Shown piece after piece: positions 55,426 to 63,192 of a stretch of DNA of 64,000 nucleotides (position 1 is the stretch's first letter; each line of letters starts with the position of its first letter). Origin of the DNA: an uncultured Bacteroidia bacterium. Its GTDB lineage: Bacteria > Bacteroidota > Bacteroidia > Bacteroidales > UBA932. The notes under the pieces were generated by a model, which had not been told where the DNA came from, made no database searches, and saw nothing but the letters and a program-made list of their open reading frames with translations. The stretch covers positions 67,961 through 131,960 of the forward strand of contig CADCJX010000001.1 in assembly GCA_902801885.1 (NCBI GenBank), in the 5' to 3' direction. Position numbers and translations under genes: made by a program.

Positions 55426-56892
55426 ATGAAACGGACACTATCCCTGTTAATCACGGCAACCTTAGTACTGGCAGCCTGCAGCCCGAAAGCAAGGAATGCT
55501 TCTCAAGTTGCGGCCAGACCGGACATATATCCAGATTACATCGGGGTGACTATCCCCACCGGAATTTCACCGCTTGATTTCACGGTCAAAGGGACCGATG
55601 CCCTTGACGTCGTACTGAAGTCCCCTGACGGCAAGACACTCAGGTCAGGAGGAAAAGCCTCTACGAAGTTCCCCATAAAGAAATGGGCCAGGCTTCTCCA
55701 GAAAAGCATAGGTGACTCCGTCATGGTCTCCGTCTCCGCCAGGAAGAACGGGAAATGGGAATCTTACGAGCCATTCGGAATGTATGTCTCACCTGATCCC
55801 ATCGACTACGGACTTGACTACCGCCTCCTCGAACCCGGATATGAAATCTACAGCCACATGGGGATCTACGAGCGTGAGCTCTCGACTTTCAAGCAGAGAG
55901 CCATCATCGAGAACACACAGTTCGACGGCTGCGTCAACTGCCATTCCTTCAACCACAACGATCCTTCCGCCATGAGCCTGCACATCCGTGGAAAACATGG
56001 CGCCACCCTTCTCCAGTTCGACGGCAAACTGGCAGCGTACAACACAAAGACAGATTCCACCCTTGGCTTCTGCGTCTATCCCTACTGGCACCCTTCAGGG
56101 AACTATATTGCCTTCTCAACAAACAGCACCCGTCAGGGATTCCACGTCCAACCAGATAAGATAATCGAGGTGTTCGACCTGGATTCCGACATGCAGGTTT
56201 ATGACGTAAGGAATAACCAGATCATCACTGCACCGCAGATCAAGCGCGAGGGTATTTGGGAAAGTTTCCCGGCCTTCACTCCCGACGGACGCACCCTTTA
56301 TTTCACGGCAGCCAAAGCTATAGCAATCCCCGGCGAACTGACACAGTCCCATTACAACCTGATGAAAGTGAGTTTCGATCCGGAGACCGGAACCATAGGA
56401 AATGATGTCGAGCTGGTCATAGATGCCGCTTCAATGTCGAAAAGCGTCTGTTTCCCAAAGCCTTCCTACGACGGACGTTACCTGATGTACACACTATGTG
56501 ACTATGGGACGTTCTCCATCTGGCATCATGAATCGGATCTCTGGCTCCTGGACCTCCTGACTGGAGAGACCCGGCCGATTGATGAAGTAAACAGCGATGA
56601 CACGGACAGCTATCACAACTGGAGTTCCAATTCCCGTTGGTTCGTGTTTTCAAGCCGCAGGGACGACGGTCTTTTCACCCGTCCTTACATCGCCCACTTC
56701 GACGAAAACGGAGTGGCAGGAAAACCTTTCATGCTGCCTCAAAGAGATCCTGCAAACTATTACGAAGACCTCTTCCGATCCTTCAATGTTCCCGAGTTCG
56801 TAACCGGACCGGTCAAGATGAACAAGATACGCGCCCAGAAGGCAATCAATGCCCCTGAGCGCATCCAATTCGGTTTCCGCTGGTCGAAATAG
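55426..56892 (+). CDS. Heme c-motif (CVNCH) beta-propeller lipoprotein (cassette A)
   Basis: 488 residues from ATG 55426 (ATG 55414 is an alternative) with a lipoprotein signal (LSLLITATLVLAACS). Conserved opening YPDYIGVTIPTGISPLDF, then C169-V-N-C-H173, a c-type heme attachment motif, followed by LHIRGKHGATLL. From ~200 on it is a PD40/TolB-like propeller (AFTPDGRTLYFTAAKA, PSYDGRYLMYTLCDYG, LWLLDLLTGETRPIDE, WFVFSSRRDDGLFTRP). It is predicted to sit on the periplasmic face or cell surface. The third Cys-free propeller blades and single heme suggest binding or sensing rather than electron storage; that is inference. It is convergent with the GH5 gene, 3 bp apart. Confidence 0.8.
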   Translation: MKRTLSLLITATLVLAACSPKARNASQVAARPDIYPDYIGVTIPTGISPLDFTVKGTDALDVVLKSPDGKTLRSGGKASTKFPIKKWARLLQKSIGDSVMVSVSARKNGKWESYEPFGMYVSPDPIDYGLDYRLLEPGYEIYSHMGIYERELSTFKQRAIIENTQFDGCVNCHSFNHNDPSAMSLHIRGKHGATLLQFDGKLAAYNTKTDSTLGFCVYPYWHPSGNYIAFSTNSTRQGFHVQPDKIIEVFDLDSDMQVYDVRNNQIITAPQIKREGIWESFPAFTPDGRTLYFTAAKAIAIPGELTQSHYNLMKVSFDPETGTIGNDVELVIDAASMSKSVCFPKPSYDGRYLMYTLCDYGTFSIWHHESDLWLLDLLTGETRPIDEVNSDDTDSYHNWSSNSRWFVFSSRRDDGLFTRPYIAHFDENGVAGKPFMLPQRDPANYYEDLFRSFNVPEFVTGPVKMNKIRAQKAINAPERIQFGFRWSK

Positions 56893-56895
56893 TAT

Positions 56896-58680
56896 TTATT
56901 CCTGCACCTTTGGAGCTGAGTCATACACACTCTTGAGAGTGTAGGCAGGATCCTTTTCTGTCACGGCCTTCACCATCAAGTCCACAAGGGTCTTGGCATC
57001 ATCATCCACGAACTTCCCAGTGCCATGATTGATGTAACCATGCTTTTCAGAACCGACTCCGACAGCTCCGTTATCCCAGAGATACATCGGCAGGAGGTAA
57101 TCAGCCGCGGCCTTGCAGAAATACTCCATGTAATACTTCTGGTAAGGGAAGTCTTCCGCAGAATGACGTGAACACCCCATCTCTCCCAGATAGACGGGGA
57201 TACCCTTGTCCAGATAGGCAGCCTTCAGGTTGTCGAACACTGCCACCACGTTCTCCTCGTCAGCTGCACTCACGCGCTTGTCTGCATCAGCCGTGTGCCC
57301 CCACTGGCGGACCAGGGGATTTGCCAGGGTGTAATTGTAAGGATCATAATCATGGACAGCTACGATCAGGCGGTTGGCGTCGGTGTAATCCTCAGGAAGG
57401 ACCATTCCTGCGATTGTAAAGCCTGGATTAGCTGCATAACCGGGGATACCGAGCCAACGTGTGGCATTATTCCCTCCGGTACAGCGGACCGCATCCACGA
57501 ACACCTGGTTCCACTCGTTCAAGACCTTGTACTGGGCATTCGGATTGGAAACGAAGGCATCGCTCCATCCCCAGCCACCGTCCTGGATCTCGTTGAACGA
57601 TTCCATCACAAGCCATTCTCCCTTGTCCTTGAAGCGGTTTGCGATCTGGGTCCAGACGCAGAATATCTCGTCCTTGACCTTCTCGTGGGCAGACGCATTG
57701 TTATATACAGGCTTAATGTCCAGCCAGTAACTCTCGTCATGATGGGTATTCACTATGGCAACCAGGCCAGCCTTTTCAGCATATCCGACAATCTCCTCGA
57801 CTCTGGACAGCCATTTGTCATCAAGGCGGTAAGCAGGGGCTTCACCTATATGGCCAGCCCAGGTAACACAGATACGGACAGCCTTGAATCCTGCAGCCTT
57901 CAGGCCGTCAAAAGTGGACTGGGTACATTTGTCGTTGCCCCAGATCGTCTCTCCTGCCACTCCATTGCTGACAGCGTCCATCTGGTTGCCCATGTTCCAT
58001 CCTGGTGCCATTGCATTGAAAACAATCTCAGGATTAATCGCCGAGGTACTGGCTTTGGAGATTGCGAAGGCTTCCCTGGAGACTTTCACGGAAACGCTTT
58101 CTCCTCCGAAAGAGATCCTTACTGTTCCACTTCCCGCTTGATCGGTCCTGTTGGCAGCAGCGGATACGACCACGGTTGTCTTGTGGGATGAGTCGATCTT
58201 CCCGACACTGACCCCACACCATGCAGCATCCACAACCACCTCAGGTTGGGAGGATGAGGTAACTGTCAATGTTTCCTCTCCTCCGAAACGGTCGAAAGAA
58301 AGAGATGTCTTGTCAACTGAAAGCTTGACCTGTGGGATGTTCTGGGTCACCGGAATCATCAAGCTCTGCTTGTCACCTATCACACGGATGCTGGTGGTCC
58401 TGGCATCCGTCCCGGCGTTTTCCTTGACGGTTACGCTGTACTTGTAGGTATTGCCTGAAGATGCTCCTTGACTGATGCTCACCCAATTGTCGGAGCAACT
58501 CACTGTCGGCTGGATACCGCTGGTCAAGGTCAGGTCCTTGGTCCCTCCGGCAGAGTCGAACACCAGCTCCGACGGATTTGCGACCAAAGTCACCAACATG
58601 TCCTCAGCCGGTTCTTTTCCTCCGCATGCCACCATCATGCAAGCGGCAAGGACCGTAATCAACAGATTCATGGATTTCAT
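56896..58680 (-). CDS. BACON-domain GH5 endoglucanase lipoprotein
   Basis: 594 residues with a lipoprotein signal (LITVLAACMMVACGG). Two BACON-type beta domains (~30-115 and ~117-205, e.g. PSELVFDSAGGTKDLTLTSG and KTSLSFDRFGGEETLTVTSS) precede a GH5 TIM barrel: GWNMGNQMDAV, VRICVTWAGHIG, the acid/base Glu in ESFNEIQDGGWG, HDYDPYNYT and the nucleophile Glu in YLGEMGCSRH. The GWNMGN start suggests subfamily 4, whose members cut beta-1,4-glucans or xyloglucan. It starts 12 bp after the stop of cassette B's propeller gene and so ends the minus-strand operon. Confidence 0.88.
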   Translation of the reverse strand: MKSMNLLITVLAACMMVACGGKEPAEDMLVTLVANPSELVFDSAGGTKDLTLTSGIQPTVSCSDNWVSISQGASSGNTYKYSVTVKENAGTDARTTSIRVIGDKQSLMIPVTQNIPQVKLSVDKTSLSFDRFGGEETLTVTSSSQPEVVVDAAWCGVSVGKIDSSHKTTVVVSAAANRTDQAGSGTVRISFGGESVSVKVSREAFAISKASTSAINPEIVFNAMAPGWNMGNQMDAVSNGVAGETIWGNDKCTQSTFDGLKAAGFKAVRICVTWAGHIGEAPAYRLDDKWLSRVEEIVGYAEKAGLVAIVNTHHDESYWLDIKPVYNNASAHEKVKDEIFCVWTQIANRFKDKGEWLVMESFNEIQDGGWGWSDAFVSNPNAQYKVLNEWNQVFVDAVRCTGGNNATRWLGIPGYAANPGFTIAGMVLPEDYTDANRLIVAVHDYDPYNYTLANPLVRQWGHTADADKRVSAADEENVVAVFDNLKAAYLDKGIPVYLGEMGCSRHSAEDFPYQKYYMEYFCKAAADYLLPMYLWDNGAVGVGSEKHGYINHGTGKFVDDDAKTLVDLMVKAVTEKDPAYTLKSVYDSAPKVQE

Positions 58681-58692
58681 AAGCTATACTGA

Positions 58693-60150
58693 TCAATTAA
58701 AATCTTCAGCAGGTACCTCCTTCCAGACCCGGCCTATCTCCTCGGCATCGAATCCCACTGAGGAACTGCCCAGATCGGGAACATTGAAGGAGCGCAGCAT
58801 GTTGTCGTAGAAATGAGGATCACCCTGAGGAAGCAGGAATGGCTTGGTAACTGAACCATCCTCTGACACATGGCTGAACCAAGGCTTTCCGAACATCCCG
58901 TCTCCCCGCTTGGAGGCGAAGACAAACCACTTGGAAGTCGAAGACCAGCTATGGTAGGTGTCGGATCCATCTGCATTCACCTCATCGAGAGTGAATATAT
59001 TCCCAGTCTTCAGATCAAGCATCCTAAGGTCGCATTCCCTGTGGTTGATCGGAAAGGTTCCATAATCCGCAACCGTAAACAATAGCCAGCGTCCGTCAGG
59101 TGATGCCTTTGGATGACAGACCGAAAGACCATGCGCCGAAGCGCTCCAGACTGTGTCTGCCTGGGCCCCAAGTGTGCCTGTGGCAGCATCGAAGGGAACC
59201 CTTACCAATGAATACATGAGCTGGTTTATTTCAGCGGGGACGGGCCTGGCAGGAGCTGCACAATAATAAACCCATTTCCCGTCCGCTGAAAACACCGGAA
59301 AGGTCTCGAAGACGTCATCCCTTGCAGTGGCAGGAAAAGACATCATCTCGTTATTGTCAAAGTCTGCCACGCAGAGATCGGAAGCAGTGTCGAAGACCTC
59401 CATCCTGCGATTGGCGAAAGAATGCATGCCGGGAATGATTATGTTGGTGGAAAAGACTCCGAAACGTCCTGCAGGATGTATCTCTCCGTAAACTGTAGGA
59501 GAAATCATCGATGAATCCCGAAGCGAAAGCTTCCTGAGCGTCCCGTTCCTGTTCAGGATGGCTCCGCCTCCCTCCCCGCGGAGATAGAACATGCTGAGGT
59601 CTCCCCTGGCCTGCGAATGAATATGGCAGTTCATGCATTTGTTGGCAGTGTGTCTCCAGTCCGAAATGACCTTTGACTCAAAACTTTCAAGATGCCTTTC
59701 GACGATCTCAAGGTCATCCCAGACTTCGAATCCCGGTTCAATCAGGCGGTAGGTAAGGTAAGGATCGATAGGATCATCGCTTACGTGAATCTTCCAGCGT
59801 TTCTCCTCAACTGTCCCTGACTTCAAGGTCGAAACAACCTCTATTTCAGATCCTGAGGCTGAAGCGACCAGACGCTTCCACACCTTTTCCTTCCAGACGA
59901 CTTCCCTGCCCCTGAAGGTCACGGACTCCCCGCCTGAAGAGAAAACCGTAACAGCACGGGTAAGATCCGGATCAGTGTAATAGAAATTCAGCGGAGCTAT
60001 GTTACAAGGGATCGTCACCTCCTGGTAATCCGGGAACATGAATGAAGTACGGTCCGTATGGTCCCCTGCAGGGCGTACGTCCCTGGAATAGCAGCCGGTT
60101 ACCAGGAAAATGACCAAAACACAGGACGATATGACCTTGCTATTTCTCAT
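58693..60150 (-). CDS. Heme c-motif (CMNCH) beta-propeller lipoprotein (cassette B)
   Basis: 485 residues from ATG 60150 (MRNSKVISSCVLVIFLVTGC, lipoprotein signal); an upstream extension lies inside the neighbouring gene. It parallels the cassette A protein: FPDYQEVTIPCNIAPLNF opening, C172-M-N-C-H176, then a PD40/TolB-like propeller (VFSADGKWVYYCAAPA, ASPDGRWLLFTVADYGTFPI, MLDLKTGNIFTLDEVN, WFVFASKRGDGMFGKPW, FLLPQGDPHFYDN). Unlike the other two it has YLRGEGGGA after the heme motif instead of H-x-RGKHGA. It overlaps the upstream gene by 11 bp and precedes the GH5 gene by 12 bp. Confidence 0.8.
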   Translation of the reverse strand: MRNSKVISSCVLVIFLVTGCYSRDVRPAGDHTDRTSFMFPDYQEVTIPCNIAPLNFYYTDPDLTRAVTVFSSGGESVTFRGREVVWKEKVWKRLVASASGSEIEVVSTLKSGTVEEKRWKIHVSDDPIDPYLTYRLIEPGFEVWDDLEIVERHLESFESKVISDWRHTANKCMNCHIHSQARGDLSMFYLRGEGGGAILNRNGTLRKLSLRDSSMISPTVYGEIHPAGRFGVFSTNIIIPGMHSFANRRMEVFDTASDLCVADFDNNEMMSFPATARDDVFETFPVFSADGKWVYYCAAPARPVPAEINQLMYSLVRVPFDAATGTLGAQADTVWSASAHGLSVCHPKASPDGRWLLFTVADYGTFPINHRECDLRMLDLKTGNIFTLDEVNADGSDTYHSWSSTSKWFVFASKRGDGMFGKPWFSHVSEDGSVTKPFLLPQGDPHFYDNMLRSFNVPDLGSSSVGFDAEEIGRVWKEVPAEDFN

Positions 60151-61201
60151 TCTTGACGGCATAGTAGAAATAGTACCAATAAGTCTTTCCGAATTCATCG
60201 GTAAGATTGCGTCCCGATCCGTTGTCACGCTTGTAGATCGTGACGAAACGGTTGAACTTCTCCAGGGTCGCAGGAGAAATGTTGTAATGGATGAAATTCT
60301 CCTGGTCCATCCCTCCCTTTGATGCAAGGAAAATCAACATCGCTTCCTCATAAAGATGTGAGGCCGTCAGTGAGGGAACATAATCCGCGACGAATGCATC
60401 CAGGTCCTTTGTAAGCAAGTCGTAGCAGAGCAGATAATCCAAAGCCATCTTGTTGGAAGGGTTCGAATTGAGAAGCACCCTCAGTATGAGCTGGTTCTGA
60501 TCCATCCCGTGGACCAGGTCCGTACGGGGAAGGTATTTTCTCTTATTCTCGACGAAAGGCCTGAACTCCGGGCTCCATGATCCCGGAAGACGCTCCTCCG
60601 CCCATTTGCGGTCTGACGGTGAATTCAGGAGCATCCGCAGATACTTAGATGCAGCTTCGAAGTCCCCGGTCACAAGATTTGTCTCTGCAAGTCGGCGAAG
60701 GTATCTGGATCCTTTATGCTCAGGAGAGAAGAGCATGCCCAGCATCGCATCGCGTTCAGCCATCGTCATCTCACCAAGGGCGAACCATACGTCGCCTGCA
60801 CAACCGATCTGGAAAGGGGAAGACTTCTCTCCCACAGGAAGGAATAAGCCTGTCTCAAAAGGCTGGTAATACTCCATCAGCTTGTCGGCGAGCTGGTCAC
60901 GGTGGGCATTGGCAAGGTTGTAATAATAAGTAGCTATCCTCGACTTGATGTCGACTGAAGCCAACTCCGAGACTTTCGTCCAGTTCTCCAGCGAAGCCTC
61001 GACGGCCATTCCCATGACTCTCTCCGAGATCTTGTCCGGGTGGCCCCATGCCTTTCGGGCCTGAACGAGACTCACACCATTCTGGGCGGCATATTTCCGG
61101 AAATAAGGATATCGGATCAGGAAAGCGGCCTGGCTCGCGCCGGCAACGGCCAGGACCGCAGCCAGCGTGATAAATAGTGTGAGCCATCCTTTCCTTCCCA
61201 T
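60140..61201 (-). CDS. Single-helix membrane protein with DUF6057-like helical-repeat domain (cassette B)
   Basis: 353 residues. One N-terminal membrane helix (WLTLFITLAAVLAVAGASQA) precedes a soluble helical domain that parallels the C-terminal half of the cassette A DUF6057 protein: YRNLA-type LYRRLAET equivalents (RYLRRLAETNLVTGDFEAAS), KYLRMLLNSPSDRKWAEE, NPSNKMALDYLLCYDLLTKDLDAF and a C-terminal FGKTYWYYFYYAVK that matches YGDTYWFYYYFRY there. The polytopic part seen in cassette A is absent. It starts 6 bp after the DUF4369 gene and its stop overlaps the cassette B propeller start. Confidence 0.72.
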   Translation of the reverse strand: MGRKGWLTLFITLAAVLAVAGASQAAFLIRYPYFRKYAAQNGVSLVQARKAWGHPDKISERVMGMAVEASLENWTKVSELASVDIKSRIATYYYNLANAHRDQLADKLMEYYQPFETGLFLPVGEKSSPFQIGCAGDVWFALGEMTMAERDAMLGMLFSPEHKGSRYLRRLAETNLVTGDFEAASKYLRMLLNSPSDRKWAEERLPGSWSPEFRPFVENKRKYLPRTDLVHGMDQNQLILRVLLNSNPSNKMALDYLLCYDLLTKDLDAFVADYVPSLTASHLYEEAMLIFLASKGGMDQENFIHYNISPATLEKFNRFVTIYKRDNGSGRNLTDEFGKTYWYYFYYAVKNEK

Positions 61202-61207
61202 GGTTTA

Positions 61208-61744
61208 CTATTCAGAAACAGGATAAAGACCGAGCAAGAATTCACCGAGGATGCTTCCTTCTCCAAGAGAAAGCCCCATTGCCCGTGTACGTTCCTTGTA
61301 GGCTTCATGGACAGAGTCGGCCTGTTCCTTCATTCCGGCATCATATAGCGGACCGAATACCTTGTTCCTCTGAATGGTAAGGTCCTTCCAGACCTGGAGG
61401 CTGTCATTCTGAGGTGTCCCGCCTCCGCTGCTGTCCGGGCCGATTGTTACATATATATCCCCGGGTTCGGTGACTACAAGGAGATTCTGCCCCTTGTGAC
61501 GCTCGTATTTGCTCAGTCTCAGTTCACACATCCAATGCTCCCTTCCCTTGAAGAAAAACTCATGATTGTGGATGTGGACTGAATCGACAAATTCCGCAGT
61601 TTCGTGTCCGAGTGGTACGAGGAATATCTGGACGCCCTCGAGGTCGTTCGACGCCACCCTCCCATGGATCCTGTACTGGTCGCCGGAACAGGATGAGAGC
61701 AAAAGAGCCGCCAGGGCAGTTGAAATAATCAATAATCTATTCAT
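61208..61744 (-). CDS. Stand-alone DUF4369-type lipoprotein
   Basis: 178 residues with a lipoprotein signal (LLIISTALAALLLSSCSG). The YRIHGRVASNDLEGVQIFLVP opening, FVDSVHIHNHEFFFKG and VVTEPGDIYVTIG are hallmarks of DUF4369, a domain normally found N-terminal to a TlpA-like thioredoxin domain. Here the protein ends with no CxxC thioredoxin part. Its ATG shares one base with the stop of the cassette C propeller gene (TAATG), and the cassette B membrane gene follows after 6 bp. A role at the membrane in the same process as the propellers is likely, mechanism unknown. Confidence 0.78.
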   Translation of the reverse strand: MNRLLIISTALAALLLSSCSGDQYRIHGRVASNDLEGVQIFLVPLGHETAEFVDSVHIHNHEFFFKGREHWMCELRLSKYERHKGQNLLVVTEPGDIYVTIGPDSSGGGTPQNDSLQVWKDLTIQRNKVFGPLYDAGMKEQADSVHEAYKERTRAMGLSLGEGSILGEFLLGLYPVSE

Positions 61745-63192
61745 TATTTAACAGTTGCTTGAACGCGCCTATCGGAAAATACTTCCCGGTAAACACCGTG
61801 GGTTTTGAAACGCACCTTTGACTTGGTAAAATCTGGGGCGTTGTATGAATACATTACGCTATGGTAGAACTTGCGGGGATTGCGCTGCGGAAGCACGAAC
61901 GGCTTGGTACAGTGCCCCTCTTCATCAATTGAAGCAATATATGTCTGGACATAGAGACCGTCATCCCTCCTGCTGGAGAAGAGGAACCATCTGCTGTCAG
62001 AACTCCAGTTGTGGAAGCTCTCGGAGAGCGGACTGTTGACTTCGTCTATCGGGCGAGTCTCCCTTGTCTTAAGATCCATCAGCCAGAGGTCCGCCTCCTT
62101 GTGATCGATCGGGAAGACTCCGAAGTCGGCCAGGTTGTACATAAGCCAACGACCGTCGTAAGAAGGGCGGGGAAAACTGATGCTCTGTCCATGAAGGCTT
62201 GCCGGGATGACAGTCTCGATGTCTCCCAAAGTTCCGGTCTCAGGATCGAACGAGACACGCATCAGGTCGTAACGGATGCTGTCCACCTGCCTGGGAACAT
62301 CATAAGCCTTGGCTTTGCAGTAATAAAGGGTCTTTCCGTCTGGAGTAAAGGAAGGTGAAGACTCCAGGAAGTCCTTAGTGTTGAGGCGCGGGTCCACTAT
62401 CAGGGAGTGATCATTCATGTCCATGATGACCAGGTCAGAAACCATGTCGAAGACCTCGATCGGTTGCCTGTCTCCTGCCCAGAAACACTGCTTGACAGGA
62501 TTGATCGAACCGGCCAGCCAGCGGCCTTCAGGATGCCAGTAGCAGTAGGCCATGTTGCCCAGGGTGCTGTCTGTCTTCGTTGTCACCCATTCCCGGCGTC
62601 CATCTTGCTGGATCATGGTAGCTCCGTGCTTGCCACGGAGATGAAAAAGGAACTGCCTTGGATCAGTGGCATTGGCAGTGTGGCAGTTCATGCACTGGCC
62701 AGGTGTAAGTGTACTTTCTATGATAGGTTCCTCGTGGAAACTATGCAGATCCCTCTGATATAGGCCGATACGGCTGTAGGTAGTGTAACCGGGAGCGATC
62801 TTGCGATAGGTCACGCCGTAGTCATCCAGAGGCTGGGAACTGACATACATTATGAAATCCTGCCACTGGGTCCATCTTCCGCCCTTCTTTCCGAGGACGG
62901 TGAAAGTCAGGGTGCCGCCGGCATTCTGCTCCGTAAGAGCATGCCATTTGCGGACAGGGAAAGATGCCCAACGGCCCCTTGTCTTGAGAAGACCGCCGTT
63001 GCTTCCGGTCACCCGGACAAAGACGCGGTCATATTCTTCAGGAATATTGAAATCCATCGGCGCTATCCCTGCCGGGACAGTCACTCCTATGTAATCCGGA
63101 TAGATTTCGGGAAGCGTGTCAGACAATGACGTGCCACCCTTGCAGGAGTAAAGCAGCAGAGCAACTGCGACAAGTGAAATGAACTTTCTCAT
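61744..63192 (-). CDS. Heme c-motif (CMNCH) beta-propeller lipoprotein (cassette C)
   Basis: 482 residues from ATG 63192 (MRKFISLVAVALLLYSCKGG, lipoprotein signal). It has the same plan as the other two: YPDYIGVTVPAGIAPMDF, C167-M-N-C-H171, FHLRGKHGATMI, then the propeller (SFTPDGKTLYYCKAKA, PSYDGRWLMYNLADFGVFPI, LWLMDLKTRETRPIDEVN, WFLFSSRRDDGLYVQ, FVLPQRNPRKFYH). It overlaps the DUF6057-like gene upstream by 4 bp (ATGA) and the DUF4369 gene downstream by one base, so all are translationally coupled. Closest to the cassette A copy. Confidence 0.82.
   Translation of the reverse strand: MRKFISLVAVALLLYSCKGGTSLSDTLPEIYPDYIGVTVPAGIAPMDFNIPEEYDRVFVRVTGSNGGLLKTRGRWASFPVRKWHALTEQNAGGTLTFTVLGKKGGRWTQWQDFIMYVSSQPLDDYGVTYRKIAPGYTTYSRIGLYQRDLHSFHEEPIIESTLTPGQCMNCHTANATDPRQFLFHLRGKHGATMIQQDGRREWVTTKTDSTLGNMAYCYWHPEGRWLAGSINPVKQCFWAGDRQPIEVFDMVSDLVIMDMNDHSLIVDPRLNTKDFLESSPSFTPDGKTLYYCKAKAYDVPRQVDSIRYDLMRVSFDPETGTLGDIETVIPASLHGQSISFPRPSYDGRWLMYNLADFGVFPIDHKEADLWLMDLKTRETRPIDEVNSPLSESFHNWSSDSRWFLFSSRRDDGLYVQTYIASIDEEGHCTKPFVLPQRNPRKFYHSVMYSYNAPDFTKSKVRFKTHGVYREVFSDRRVQATVK

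Noticed and set aside
57295-58191. A 298-codon plus-strand open frame
   Set aside because: It lies fully opposite the GH5 gene, whose catalytic motifs are unambiguous.
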